Below, in pieces: positions 30,201-40,376 of a stretch of DNA of 64,000 nt (position 1 is the first letter of the stretch; each line of letters begins with the position of its first letter). Location: positions 1,550,001 to 1,614,000 of the forward strand of contig JAGKQI010000049.1 of NCBI GenBank assembly GCA_018806915.1. The letters run 5' to 3'. A program made the translations under genes and the position numbers. This stretch comes from Phytophthora colocasiae (Eukaryota > Oomycota > Peronosporomycetes > Peronosporales > Peronosporaceae). The notes under the pieces were generated by a model. It worked only from the letters and a program-made list of their open reading frames with translations. It searched no databases and was not told the origin of the DNA.

Positions 30201-33200
30201 ACACGTGACCATCACGATCGCGATACACAAATATGTGGCGTCGATTGTGAACTTGGAACTGCTCCAGTGCTGACGTACACAGCATATTTAGCGCAAAAGT
30301 CGGTGCCAAACGCTCATGAAGTTTGAAAAACGCAGAGTAGCGCAATTCACATTCAAACTGGCCTGGCCAGAAGAAGCCACTTTGTTTCACCTGCTCGTCT
30401 TGTCCACCCTTCGCATCCAACATCCCCTGCGATCCACTCCGTCGTTTCGGCGAACGTGGGCTAGACGGCAAGTTGCCGTTTGGAGGTAGCAGAAGTCCAT
30501 TGCAAGTCCGAGTCTCATGAAGCTGCAGTAACAGCAGAAACTGGTTTACTCGACGACATACTGCGCGAACACCAAGCTGCAAGCTGGTTAGAACTTCCAA
30601 CCGATTGAACCCTTTTGCGGCTGTTTCAAAGCGATCTGGATGGTGGAGTCGCAAAGTAACATGATCTGATCCAAGTTCAAAGTATGCCCAGTAAGGGATT
30701 TCGAAACCAGTATCACGTGTGGTTTGGTCGGACTTGTCACTTGGATCCGCAGGTTTATTGCCAGACTTCCTTTTATCCACGACGAAGTAGACGTTATTGC
30801 AACGATGAACGTTCAGCAAATCACCCTTTTCAAATTCACGCTTGAATAACTCAATCGGATTCACTGGGGTTTCTTGACTATGAGCAACAAACTCAAGTGG
30901 ATAGGTTGCTTTTGTCACAGCATCTTCAGGCAAATCATCAAAGAGTCTCTCCACCAGCGATCCAATTGCCGGTGTGCACTCGTTTGCTGACTTTAAAATT
31001 GACAAAATTTCCACACTGCACCATTCCTTTATATCTTTTCGAACGCGAGTAAGCACCTGTCGTTGGAACAGATGCAGCGTCGAGAAGCTGTGGGAACGCG
31101 ATGATGGCAAGGAGTTTGGCTTCCCAGCCTGCCCACTGCTATCCATTTCAAATGGCATCTGAGGTGGCACATGACTACCATCAAACACTTGCTCGTTTGG
31201 AAGTGTTAAGGTTACTAGCCGTAAAGCAATACGACCTGTGGACATCTTCAAAAACGTCTCGGCAATCTGCGTTGCATCAGCGGGGGTGGAATGCTTGCCA
31301 GATCCAGTACTAGTCTTCAAAGATTCCAAGAAAGAATTAAATTCCTCCTGCCGGCTGCTTGGCGACGTCAATTGTGCTTGTGCAACCATATTCTTTCGCA
31401 TATCTTCGTACGCAGCGGTACTCGAAGACCGACGCAAAATTTCGGAGTCGTTCGTAGGTCCTGAGGCATGGTTGTCTGCAGAATTAGACCGAGTATCTCT
31501 TGAGCCGTTTAACACGCGACATTCAAACTTAAAGAAGAAGGGCACTGAAAAGCTGGACGTAGCCACAGCGACTTCTTTGTTGAATTCTGCATCCTCTTCA
31601 ACATTCGTGTGATGTTGTTCACTCCCCGAGCTTTCATCTGTTGATGTGACTACCGGAGGAGGTAATTCACGCCCCAAGCTTCCACGTCTGTGACGAATCG
31701 GGCGCTTTTTGTTGGCATCTTCTCCTGGCTCAGTATTCAGATGACTGAAAGCTGAGGGATCGCCTCCATCAACGCTGTGTCTGAATTGCTCATCCTTTGT
31801 AGCAACAGCGGTATCATTAGTTCGACTCTCTTCACGTTTCTGACGTTCAATACTTGAATCTCCATCGTCCGAGTCCTCCATCAGAATATGCAAGTCATAC
31901 TCACTTGCCGACAGGTCCTCGTAGATCATGTGTTCATTGCCCGTAAAATAGTAATACTTAGTACCAGCGATAGGCACAAACACACTCGAAAGAATAGTTT
32001 CGATAGACTTCGTGAGCTTTTCCTTTAGGATATCTGCGCCGATCCCAGCAGAAATGACTGCTGCAGTAGCTGGGCTCAGGGGAAGTATTTTTTGTGCTGC
32101 GGCAGTCTCCATCATACGATATAGCAACGTGATGTCGACATCCACAGGGACTTCAATACAGCTCGATAACGCCTGGAGTAAATCACTGTGCTGGACCGCT
32201 CCACCTTCACGCAGCGCCATATATACACCACGCGAGAAGTTATGCTCGTGTGCTCGCTTAACTTTTTTGCGGAAGCGACGCGACGCGAGAATACTGCTAG
32301 AGGACAATCGAGCGTGTGCATTTCCATTGGAGTCTGACGGTGATCGTGCAGGATATTTCCGCCAAAGTCCGCTTCGGTCAAGTGGTATGGCTGGACGATC
32401 TTCTTTCGGGCGATCGCGGCGTTTTGAAAAGAAAAGCTGCTTCAGAATAGTATGAGGCAAATCCACACGCTCGAGCATTTGGTTGCTGCGGTCGTGCAAG
32501 TCTGTGGACAGTCGGGAGAGTGAACACTCGTAAAAGGCTACTTGAAAGAAGCCTGAGCCAACAAGACCACCAGTGTTTTCAATCAATAGATGAAAGTCAC
32601 AGCCGTAAGGCGCTTGACGACTCATTTCTTCGCAAAACTCGTGGTCTTCAGGTGTAGAAGGAAGGCGAAGCTTCTGGAAATCACGCCCGTAACTCTGTTT
32701 CTCGTCGCGAGACCCCTGAAAATGACCCATTCTCCACGATTTGTAACCTTCGCGGAAGCTACGCCGACGTTCTTGATACAAAACAATATCGTCTGCAGAT
32801 ACAGACATCCGCACCACTCGTTCTTTCTTAGCATCCTCTTCTGCTGCACGAACTGAAAACTGCTGAGAAGAAGTGCTGTGCTCTCCACCTTTTCCAGGTG
32901 CTTTTTGTGGCATGTTTAACCGTTCGTCAATGGACAGTTTACTTCCACCGTCACCACCAGGAGTCCTGTTACTCTTGTTTTTGTTTTTGGCCTGTAGGGT
33001 ATCCAAAGAAGGAAAGAAAGCCAACACGACACAATCGTCGCTCACGAGCTTGGCAAAACACTTGCCTTTGCTTAGCGCATGATGCGGTACCCGATCCTTG
33101 AAAGTCAAACCCAGATGGTGCTTTAACCACAGCGGTAATTGACCATCCATTCCTTCCCTAAAGAATTGATCGTCTTCAATGGCAGTGTTTACAGCCGCCT

Positions 33201-36200
33201 CGTTCGCCACAATGTCTCCGTTGTAGTCTGTCCAAGACACTTCGCAGTCACTTAAGCCCCTGAGAGTGAGTTCTAGCATAGAATACAAATTTTCGTTCGC
33301 AGTAGAGACAGAAGGTGGAATTTCGGTCACTGTAGATCCACAAGCACCATTTTGATGGGTTGTGCCATTCTGCAGGTACATCAAAAAATGCTCTGTTGAC
33401 CGGTTTGAAGTAGCCAAGAGTCTTGCCGTGCTAAACGGAGGGAGGATCATACCGTTTTCTGCTGCCATTTGCCGATCGATTACCCAGTTGGAACCAACAA
33501 CACCATCGACTTCCTTGCTCAATTGATTCAGCAACTCAATATTCTCACGTAAGTTGATAATGCAGTCAAACGTGTACAGGCACGAGAGGAAGTGACGATC
33601 GCTCTTGAAAATGTACCCACGAATCAGATGCAGCAACTCACTCTCACCAAGATATGTAGAATTGCCGGCCCAATCAATGCTCACATCTTCCTGCTCCATC
33701 GACTTCTGTTCTTCTTCTACTGAACTTGCAGAAGACACCGAAACTCGGCCAGAAGTTCCTCGAGGGGTGGCATTCCGATGTATAGCACGAGATTCGTAAT
33801 TCTCGAATGGTGTGTTATGTCCAATAGCTTGTTTCAAACTCCAGTGAAACTTATCATTATGGTCAACGTCATCTGACAGTCGTGTCTTAACTGTTCCATG
33901 CTGAGGTTCCATCCAAAAAGAAGTCATCAAGCAAGTATCCGAAACGCGACGAAGGGCATATTGCACGAGCGCTGTCTTCGTATGCCCCTTTTCATCTTCC
34001 ATTAAAACTTCGCGGCCAAAAATCACACTCTCAACATGTGCACTCTGTCCATCATCTCCCACCTCCATTTTCCAATCCAATACCCAAAATCCACAGCTGA
34101 TACGAGCATCATGCAGTCGCCGCATCACATCCAACAGGGCCTCCAAGTTTGCCACTTCCCACTTCCAGCTTGAATGCCACACATACGCGCCAAAAACACG
34201 GTGCAACTGGAGCTCGCTCCCACCGCAGCATGTAGTTGAAGGAGGAATGGCTCCTGTATTCTTCTCAGCCTCCAGCGACGGTGATGCTACATAATAGTCG
34301 AAGGGGCCAGGTTCCTGGTCAATCCCATGAAGTAGTAGAGTATCATGTGTGACGAGTAGGCGGCTCAGCATACGATGGCAGAGAATCACAGAAGTATCCG
34401 TCAGTGATGGAGAGAGCAACTTAGCTGGAGATGGTGTCACCGCGACCTCATTGAGACCAGCAAAGATTGAGCCCTTCAAATCATTCAGTACCTGGCGGCG
34501 TGTCGATGCTCTAGTCGCAAAGAATGCAACATGAACAGCACATAGTGTTTTGTTCTTGAACTCGAGTCGAACAAAGCAAAGGGCCGCTTTGCTTTCTTTT
34601 GAACTGATGCTATCTTCACCCTGGATGGCTTCATCTCCAGCGTTACTATTATGACTACGTTGTCGACGTCGTTGAGCAATACCTCCAGGTGCCGTAGCAG
34701 AAGACGGTGACGCCTTGGCCCTGGGTGGAGCGTGGCTTTTGTCAGCAGTACTCGGACGAATAAATTTCAAGAACAAATCTTGGGCTAACTTCTGTGACGA
34801 CCACTTCACCAGAATTGCGATCAGTGGCTCAGCGAGACTCTCAACACCGATAGAAATAGTTCCAGTGGGTGTTCCATACACATTGGCCCCGTGACCATGG
34901 GTCATTCCTTGCGATGCGTTTCCTGAGCCTCGCAAATGGGAGCCTGGATTTCCACGCTCCACGACACCATGCAATTCATTTCGATAAAACAGGTCCGTAC
35001 AAGCATCACTCTTGACAACACAAATCATCTCAAAGCGCTCCACGTAAAACCAACGGTGCCACAACACAGTAGAAAGATCACCAATAATGTTAAACACGGG
35101 GTGGGAACTGGTAATCTTCGGGGTCACAGACGCTGATACTGAGTTTGAACTTGTCCCAAACGAGAATTGGTTAGCAACCGAGTCACTAGTCTCACTGATG
35201 CTAGCCGTCGCTGTCATCAAATGCAGCAACACACGATCGACATCCTGAACACTGCGAATAAACTCATGGATAAAAACCGGCGCTGCCAACGAATCATCTC
35301 CTCCGGGCCCTCGAGCAGCAGAACTTCGATCCCCATTCGGTGGTGAGTGCTGCCTGGTATCTTCGAATGCACGAAGAAAATCTGCGTAACCGAGTATGTT
35401 CATTTTGACATACCACTCACTCCACGCCGTTCTCTGGTCTTTGGAAAAAAATGCTGCAGGTTTTCTTGCTGACGAGGACGAGCTTGGCCCCTTCATGCCT
35501 TGGCCGCTTGCTCGACGTCCTGTGTGAGATGTACCGGTCGACGCCACCATCGTTGCTGAGTGCTCAGTTGTAGTCGATACCACGTATTCAAGCCATACGT
35601 TTTGCTTCCACTCGAGCAGAAACACAATAAGAATCTTAGTGACTTCATCGAAGCAGCCACTTGGACCATCCATAGAATTTTTTTGCGCCGAATCCACGCC
35701 TGCTCCATCTATCAAAGGGGGTTGCTGGAAAGTCTTGACATGAATCTTATTAATCGAGAACCCTTCACGAAGCCGTGCTTCCACTATTCGATTCACGTCA
35801 GCAAATATGCGGTACTCATGAACTTTCTCGCGCCACATTCGATAAGGTCGAAGTGGCAGAAGCGTTCTTCCATCAAAAGAAGTGCTATCCATCTCGTTAA
35901 GTTTGACCACAGGCGCTGAATTTGCGTGCACACTCGACTTGCGTAGAAAGCAAGCATCCTGAAGCTTCGTCATCTTCTTAACAACATTACTGTACGCACT
36001 TGTTGAGCCATAACACGATTCATGAATAGCCGAATAATCGAACACTGTTCCACCCGTATACTCCGCCACAAAACGCAGCAAATGCGTATCCGGTACAAAC
36101 CCAAATGTCGCGTTAAGTTCATCTTCTCCACCACCTCCAATTCTCAAAAAATGGCATTGAATATCATGCCGTACCAGCTGCATCAATAAGTTGTCATATG

Positions 36201-37098
36201 AATAGGCATCTCGAACATCCACAACGCCGTCCGTGACTAACACTATCATCGGCGTACAATCTGTAGGTAAAGAGTTAAGAGCAAACACAGCATTCTGCAC
36301 GATCCAGTCCAGTGAAGCAGGCGTCGCATTGCCCAGGTACCCCCATTGTCCTAATTCTTGAGCCTGGGAGGCCCAGTCGTTTTCAATAAGCTGGAACCTC
36401 TCTTTAATCAGCTGCAAGAAACCTGCAGCGTTCGTTGGGGTGACAATGTATCCCTGCATCAAAACACAGAGTGACTCCACAAGTGCTCCCTGTACCAGCA
36501 CAGACACATGGATCTCCGGTGTGAAAGCCACACCACCCACTTCCATGGGTCTCAACATACTCCAGATAAAAAGCTCCACACTCTCATACAACAAGTCCAA
36601 GAAGAGTCGTCCAGACGACGGATCAATGGACAGAATAGAAGGCGACGCGTCCAGACACAGCACACAGCGGTATCGTTGGAAAACAGCAGCAACACGAGTG
36701 TCCGGCGTCAATTGTCCCTGAATATGTGTTGTCACGCCTTGCAGCTGAAGCGCGGGTCTGCTACGATCTCCCTCTGTCCGAATACTAATGCTCCCTTGGG
36801 GCTCTGCCTCATCCAGACTGCTCTTCTCAGCCTTAAAGGCGTTTGTAGTCTCTTCGAACAGTACAGCAGCCACGCTCATGCCCTCGCCCAGCTCAATACC
36901 GCGGTTGGGCGGCGGTATTTCAATCGTTTTCTGGCTTTGGTCGTCCTCAGGCTCAGTCGACGCAGCTTCAGACGGCAGCATCTCCAGCGCCAACTGACGG
37001 AAGTGCCATAGCGACAGCGTCGTGTGGTTCAGGACGCTCACGTCCGCCCCCGAGAGCACCAGCTCCTCCACGCGCACAAGCGGAGCCGATGGCTCCAT
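24277..37098 (-). CDS. SZT2: SZT2 homologue (KICSTOR subunit), 4273 aa, single exon
   Basis: Giant protein of 4273 residues in one uninterrupted exon; animal SZT2 is about 3430. The start is the ATG at 37098, since the frame above it opens only with GTG. The N-terminal 340 residues match the SZT2 plan: FQRYRCVLCLDASPS as the vWA-like strand, PEIHVSVLVQG, MQGYIVTP, then MIVLVTDGVVDV and FGFVPDTHLLRFVAEYTGG. Ser-, His- and Asn-rich disordered stretches separate later blocks and explain the extra length. In animals SZT2 joins KPTN, ITFG2 and C12orf66 in KICSTOR, which holds GATOR1 on the lysosome and restrains TORC1 when amino acids are low. The same role here is inferred. It is divergent from the deubiquitinase gene 112 bp away. 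Confidence 0.88.
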   Translation of the reverse strand: MEPSAPLVRVEELVLSGADVSVLNHTTLSLWHFRQLALEMLPSEAASTEPEDDQSQKTIEIPPPNRGIELGEGMSVAAVLFEETTNAFKAEKSSLDEAEPQGSISIRTEGDRSRPALQLQGVTTHIQGQLTPDTRVAAVFQRYRCVLCLDASPSILSIDPSSGRLFLDLLYESVELFIWSMLRPMEVGGVAFTPEIHVSVLVQGALVESLCVLMQGYIVTPTNAAGFLQLIKERFQLIENDWASQAQELGQWGYLGNATPASLDWIVQNAVFALNSLPTDCTPMIVLVTDGVVDVRDAYSYDNLLMQLVRHDIQCHFLRIGGGGEDELNATFGFVPDTHLLRFVAEYTGGTVFDYSAIHESCYGSTSAYSNVVKKMTKLQDACFLRKSSVHANSAPVVKLNEMDSTSFDGRTLLPLRPYRMWREKVHEYRIFADVNRIVEARLREGFSINKIHVKTFQQPPLIDGAGVDSAQKNSMDGPSGCFDEVTKILIVFLLEWKQNVWLEYVVSTTTEHSATMVASTGTSHTGRRASGQGMKGPSSSSSARKPAAFFSKDQRTAWSEWYVKMNILGYADFLRAFEDTRQHSPPNGDRSSAARGPGGDDSLAAPVFIHEFIRSVQDVDRVLLHLMTATASISETSDSVANQFSFGTSSNSVSASVTPKITSSHPVFNIIGDLSTVLWHRWFYVERFEMICVVKSDACTDLFYRNELHGVVERGNPGSHLRGSGNASQGMTHGHGANVYGTPTGTISIGVESLAEPLIAILVKWSSQKLAQDLFLKFIRPSTADKSHAPPRAKASPSSATAPGGIAQRRRQRSHNSNAGDEAIQGEDSISSKESKAALCFVRLEFKNKTLCAVHVAFFATRASTRRQVLNDLKGSIFAGLNEVAVTPSPAKLLSPSLTDTSVILCHRMLSRLLVTHDTLLLHGIDQEPGPFDYYVASPSLEAEKNTGAIPPSTTCCGGSELQLHRVFGAYVWHSSWKWEVANLEALLDVMRRLHDARISCGFWVLDWKMEVGDDGQSAHVESVIFGREVLMEDEKGHTKTALVQYALRRVSDTCLMTSFWMEPQHGTVKTRLSDDVDHNDKFHWSLKQAIGHNTPFENYESRAIHRNATPRGTSGRVSVSSASSVEEEQKSMEQEDVSIDWAGNSTYLGESELLHLIRGYIFKSDRHFLSCLYTFDCIINLRENIELLNQLSKEVDGVVGSNWVIDRQMAAENGMILPPFSTARLLATSNRSTEHFLMYLQNGTTHQNGACGSTVTEIPPSVSTANENLYSMLELTLRGLSDCEVSWTDYNGDIVANEAAVNTAIEDDQFFREGMDGQLPLWLKHHLGLTFKDRVPHHALSKGKCFAKLVSDDCVVLAFFPSLDTLQAKNKNKSNRTPGGDGGSKLSIDERLNMPQKAPGKGGEHSTSSQQFSVRAAEEDAKKERVVRMSVSADDIVLYQERRRSFREGYKSWRMGHFQGSRDEKQSYGRDFQKLRLPSTPEDHEFCEEMSRQAPYGCDFHLLIENTGGLVGSGFFQVAFYECSLSRLSTDLHDRSNQMLERVDLPHTILKQLFFSKRRDRPKEDRPAIPLDRSGLWRKYPARSPSDSNGNAHARLSSSSILASRRFRKKVKRAHEHNFSRGVYMALREGGAVQHSDLLQALSSCIEVPVDVDITLLYRMMETAAAQKILPLSPATAAVISAGIGADILKEKLTKSIETILSSVFVPIAGTKYYYFTGNEHMIYEDLSASEYDLHILMEDSDDGDSSIERQKREESRTNDTAVATKDEQFRHSVDGGDPSAFSHLNTEPGEDANKKRPIRHRRGSLGRELPPPVVTSTDESSGSEQHHTNVEEDAEFNKEVAVATSSFSVPFFFKFECRVLNGSRDTRSNSADNHASGPTNDSEILRRSSSTAAYEDMRKNMVAQAQLTSPSSRQEEFNSFLESLKTSTGSGKHSTPADATQIAETFLKMSTGRIALRLVTLTLPNEQVFDGSHVPPQMPFEMDSSGQAGKPNSLPSSRSHSFSTLHLFQRQVLTRVRKDIKEWCSVEILSILKSANECTPAIGSLVERLFDDLPEDAVTKATYPLEFVAHSQETPVNPIELFKREFEKGDLLNVHRCNNVYFVVDKRKSGNKPADPSDKSDQTTRDTGFEIPYWAYFELGSDHVTLRLHHPDRFETAAKGFNRLEVLTSLQLGVRAVCRRVNQFLLLLQLHETRTCNGLLLPPNGNLPSSPRSPKRRSGSQGMLDAKGGQDEQVKQSGFFWPGQFECELRYSAFFKLHERLAPTFALNMLCTSALEQFQVHNRRHIFVYRDRDGHVFYMKISIFYDTTLSPVVTSHPTEERQERSSLARSGTGGSSGGSMTNSASTSTPSGVPGIRLEVFGVSEAGEEVTHELCRLLERKLDEATQVVLMKLLARNTKFQLSPTDLAFLCPPSAEPSSTVEYVLPREVKDCCTLLHYLSQTLKLTPYIRPVTTGGALPSRHPRDGSNNSLHGARRGSLASAGSTISLPSEDSLKTIVQDTKEDAKLENSEDLAASMDSTQVHPSCFGGFEKAFVELQSELPPVFDAATISPVFFSKKLETDVASIASSAEESTSPSPEVVAQASYVLNLNPDLRLSQGFLSRVGKGLALMRVDLVRNSSVASGAGEEEKEDTELDKKTQRVKRMLNIPGLAALYSDDSEIDATSMIARCQVWIRGSIHTAELSQVVEAIFDEALYDYHIEDIIKKMQTSNGRAGNYTSSEDVQAPKKLHSDVDSLKSLFKSASQLPSSSVTSLGVNLSIAQWDLENTVAQIRTFLSCLPQHLRPAVYAKSKLLGCYESVAGQSEGTLVNPHVGGVSADTFRLVVKHAGDSETCDDLESSDSDGETTASMSSALHHIEPLMRTDSIHSEISDIDSVSGRMPLTWGASSDSIATSHVQTAPSVSSTTSSLVGMMGSLPHQPHVPKNASFSERDVMLYSSSGNSHHHHHRLSAHEHREVKRSFYYVVDISASKGLQVYGYNMSAALVEALATHIARVLTWTMLREKLLQSLLLEKSGISTAAPVGSVVLQPRSLFLTVGRTEQAGKGMGNNPAVLCKDSAVHFIEYRTPVLSILQANEWFPRVLDASRLRSIDGISLGVYLREAQTQPMLEGLDSQYARPRGKSNTNLAVSSGPPSIPDLSREVSGPLLSQRSLLSNGDAPPSLTPGRTRSGGIVSSSNVSDSLASSPNKRLNGPNPSLPYPGGNRSEVAARMRGSAGAATALMAARARARGGSAFLGRIGGGPGVGSSRSSGNSGTSSGVSSGDSIAPWDLPLHNTKGPRLQGTAEASTTHDSVDSDMNTGHDSGSANTLGKTSKGMPSTSNRPVRRGSRGTGLSELGSSSSSSSLSGLATAKTLAQRRGNNATVLSDPGRIHSSWKKRLECAWGPRFLFPGSKERWATKMKAVQQHFIELEDEDDHPTKNLTPLPFFCAALEKRWEAFETRSTSHTVSMNLLEKLASLRPDEDMEEPVAKDVVAHLVESGHLLLHQRFRAAFVERWIGAEVIRLSDSEDDEVVSSRLHALQSCMDLVHLLSYKREFVFDEDECSVAKLYTEHTVLSMGANAGADIRGIKQQVAANIEPLRLEVASAFYKEYAVHLRTLGFRRLRTLNTGRTHARAFSVGHGIAAVESEVPGGESFSEYFYHPERDAAEIGGWSTETNNASSNACPLSIVVLEVKCDNRGVRLTAVLVSLHDLEQQDLRFQNRLAAKAGRRVTGASGARVQCVASWLRAQLQTQALIYGFTIRYFQQHILQWIDASHNFHDGQDGQGHSVGKHLIDDDALVVTPRMSWKKTSTFQNIVKGLQCFLHAFLDPPEELKKHSLPVPTPVAARKLASKIPGTFKLHDPRATSVSTHAAPGSDGHRSVSRAAARFARRAASKQHQQQQLTHVPLPSSGSAPKSATPLSQLWRNCMIRMATVTLQPTSLQSNCVELIMVQILLRYIGCHGSRYEVLDLLQFGTPDAVVCHSSSGSFFHRTPSTITPSTQTRKVEPVSGYSLVITTQPLTHKPLDKDSVQLLLLKSTPSELGVGNGVLPVERALQEAQLFTRELFRVAAQHYERDLLWSRLLFDDSRGPGAEVARTLVLPPDLFQVEVGPQQLEECLRLSICTPLETLDPRLDELLRVSGVCWQELALRLQDIYADQIREFQFQEEGESSSHLLLLCPDTFDLIIHLTFITPKDPVVPSEQLQEGAESASGDESAASSSRSASVNGGSHVSSTSEQFSEGFQEAQGDVRVEICRREEPTNKQFTFAQRRSISEFVNSIVHWQWRSLIYD

Positions 37099-37210
37099 CT
37101 TTGATGTCAGACTGACCAACACTCTGTGGAGCAGTTTAAGGGTTAAGTCACTAAAATGGAGTGTAATTTCTGATTTAACCTGTACAAAAGATCACCCTTG
37201 AACGGCAGAC
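37099..37210. promoter_or_regulatory. Bidirectional promoter between SZT2 and the deubiquitinase
   Basis: Only 112 bp separate the two ATGs, so both genes must start transcription inside or near this gap. No strong Inr+FPR match was seen. Confidence 0.5.
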
Positions 37211-40127
37211 ATGGGCAAGGTTCGTGCACGCATTACGTCGTCTTCTGACCTCGTTGCTTGTATTCTCCAGCTATTATACATTCTGCATGACGTCTAAACG
37301 CTCTTGTATCCATGTATCGCCTATTAACTCTTTCAACAGGGCAAGAAGAAGCAGTCTAAAAAAGGCCACAAGCGAAAGCAGAATGGGACATCCGCCCCAG
37401 CGACGGAGGACCCTGCAGCACTCGCTGTCAATACGAATCTCAGTGTTAATGGATCAGGGAAAGGAGGGAACCCAATGGCTAATACAGTGAAGCGTCTGGA
37501 CCGCAACAAGCAGCGCACGATCGTTAAGCGCCTTATGACACAGGCTGACACGCAGGGACTGCAGGTTGGAGACAAGCGCTTTGTGCTCTCGGCCAAGTGG
37601 TGGGAACGTTGGTGTGAGTTTGTGGGTTATGACGAGAAACAGGAGACGCCAGTGGCTGAAGCGGACAATCCACCTCCTAGCCGAATCAACAACCTGCCGC
37701 TGCTCCATGTTGGCTCAGATACACCACTGGACGAGCTTATGGGTGGCCCTTTGCGGCCGCAATTGAAGGAAAGCTATCACTATGTGCTTATTCCGCAAGA
37801 AGTATGGGATGTGTTGCGGATCTGGTACGGTGGCGGCCCAACCATTGCACGTTTCATCGTTCAGGTTGGAGACCCAGAGCTTGGCAATGCCTATAACCGA
37901 GTGCATGTCTATCCGGTACGCTGAGTTTTAACACCCACGAATTGGAAAATGTTGACTGGTGGACTAATTCATTGAGCTTACCTGTATACTGTAGGAACAA
38001 AACGAGGATGGAGAACCTGAGGTTACGACAAATGGCACAAAAGACGAGTCAGTGCAGAAGAAAAATGAGATTTCCAAGACCGATACGAATGACAGAAATA
38101 ATGATGCACCAGATGCCGCCAATACCAAGTTGGCTGTGCAACGTAAACCTGTTGCCGTATCCAACTCGATCCCAAAGCTTTGTGGAGCTTGCAGGAAGAC
38201 TGTTGGTTCACTGAAGCGATGTGGAAATTGCCAACTGATCTGGTACTGCGGTGCAAGCTGTCAGATGTCACACTGGAAGTACCACAAGATGGTGTGCCGC
38301 TCGACGCTCACAGCTGAAGAGAAGGAAGACGAGATTTTGCAAGGCTTGCAAACAGAGCGACGAGGCAAGATGGGTCTTCGAAACCTTGGCAATACGTGTT
38401 TTATGAACTCAGCGCTCCAGTGCTTGAGTCATGTAGAACTTCTGACTCGCTACTTCTTGAGCAACCAGTACAAGAACGATCTAAACGCCGACAATCCTCT
38501 CGGCACAGGTGGCAATTTGGCCTGCGAGTACGACGCGTTGCTGAAAGAGCTTTGGTTCGGCACAGTCCCCAGCACGTCACCTGCTAGTTTGAAGCGTGCC
38601 ATCAGTCGATTTGCGCCCCAGTTCTCCGGTTTCCAGCAGCATGACGCACAGGAACTGCTTGCCTACATCATTGATGGTTTGCATGAAGATTTAAATCGCG
38701 TCAAGCACAAGCCGTACACTGAGGTGAAGGAGTCTGACGGATCGCAAGACGATGCAGCAGTGGCTAAGGAAGCGTGGAAACGGCATTTGCTTCGCAATGA
38801 CAGTATCTTTGTGGATCATGTTCAGGGCCAATTCAAGTCTACGGTGGTGTGCCCAATTTGCAACAAGGTCTCAATCACTTTTGACCCATTCAACTGCATC
38901 CAGCTTGAGCTACCTCAGCAGCAGAATCGCCAGATAGAAGTCATTTTTGTTCCGAGCGAGCCAGGCAAGTCTATGACTCGGTACCTCGTTGAGGTGCCCA
39001 AGAAGGGAAGTGTGCTTGTCCTGAAGCGTGCGGTGAGCAAACTGTGTGGTGTGAGCCCCAGCGCTCTGCTGGCGGCTGACATCTACCAATCGATGACCTA
39101 TCGCATTATCGGAGACACTGAGCGGTTGAACCGCCTTCGAGAAGATGATCGTATTCTCATGTATCAAGTGGAATACATGCTGACAGATGACCCTGTGCAG
39201 TATGGATTCCTCTATCATCGTGTAGGATCTACTCTGGCGGGTGACCCGTTGCTGTTCACCTATACTACTTCAACTACATGTGCCGAGATGCTAGAGAAGT
39301 GGAGCAATCTGCTTAGCACGCATATCTCTCAATCGTCAAGCGCCAAGATCCCGCCCAACATGTTGTCTCAATGTGTGTATTTGACAGACCGGGACGGCGT
39401 GTTGCTTCGTCAGGAACCTGTTCCTCCGGCTGACGCAAAGTTTTCTAGCTTTGCTGCTTTGAATGACGAAGAATCGCTAGACGAGTTGGTATTCACTACG
39501 GTTGCCTGGTCATCCTCGATGCTGTCATCGTCAGCTTCTCCTCGACCTGACATCGAGCAAATTCAGAACCATGAGAGTATGCGTGCGAAATCGAACGGAT
39601 CTCGCTCGCATGATGGAATATCACTGGACGACTGTTTCCGGAACTTTGTGAAGCCGGAGACTCTCGACCAAGCCAATTTGTGGTACTGCAGCAAGTGCCA
39701 AGAGCATCGGCAAGCGCGCAAAACGATGGAAATGTGGCGGTTGCCGGACGTGCTGGTACTCTCACTCAAGAGGTTTGAATATCGCAACGAGATCTTGCGC
39801 GACAAGCTGGACGTGTTTGTGGACTTCCCGCTCGAGAGTCTAGACATGTCTCCGTACTGCCTCGAGAAGAGCAACGACAAGGACCATCTCAGCTACGATC
39901 TATTCGCCGTTAGCAACCACTACGGCAGCATGGGATTCGGCCATTACACCGCCTTTGCCAAGAGCTGGAAGGACGGAGACGGTGAAATGTATCCTGGATG
40001 GTACTCGTTCGACGACAGTCTGGTGTCACCAGCTATGCCCAGCCAGGTCAAGTCCAACGCAGCCTACATTTTGTTCTATAAGCGCAAGAACCTCCAAGCC
40101 GAGCCAAGTGTCCAGAAGCAAGGATAA
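37211..40127 (+). CDS. Ubiquitin-specific protease, DUSP-MYND-UCH
   Basis: Predicted 905-aa cysteine protease that removes ubiquitin from proteins. Exons are 37211-37219, 37340-37915 and 37995-40127; phases fit and the first exon encodes only MGK. Domains: a DUSP domain (about residues 55-190, with WWERWCEFVGY), a MYND zinc finger (about 257-296; CGAC, CGNC, WYCGASCQ, HKMVC) and a USP catalytic domain from residue 320. The Cys box is GLRNLGNTCFMNS (Cys about 330), followed by QQHDAQELL and the His box GFGHYTAF (His about 845) with WYSFDDS. A zinc ribbon CSKC-type pair lies before the His box. All catalytic residues are present. DUSP plus UCH resembles USP4/11/15; the inserted MYND finger suggests an extra protein-binding function. 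Confidence 0.92.
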
Positions 40128-40376
40128 CGTGTCAATTTGCACGCAGCAGACGCTCGCGGGTCAATAGCCAATGTAGACGCGCCATTAGATGCAATTTGTG
40201 TTCCTGTTCATACAGAACTGTACCCACTTTCACGGCACTGTGTAGCTTTGTGAGCTGCTTTAGTCGAACTGTCCACACAAGCACACGAGCATTGTCTCGT
40301 GTAGACGACGGATTGAATCAAGTCAATGTGTACGTGCTCATTTTGCACCAGCAGTACATTTCAAGCATCTCGTTCT

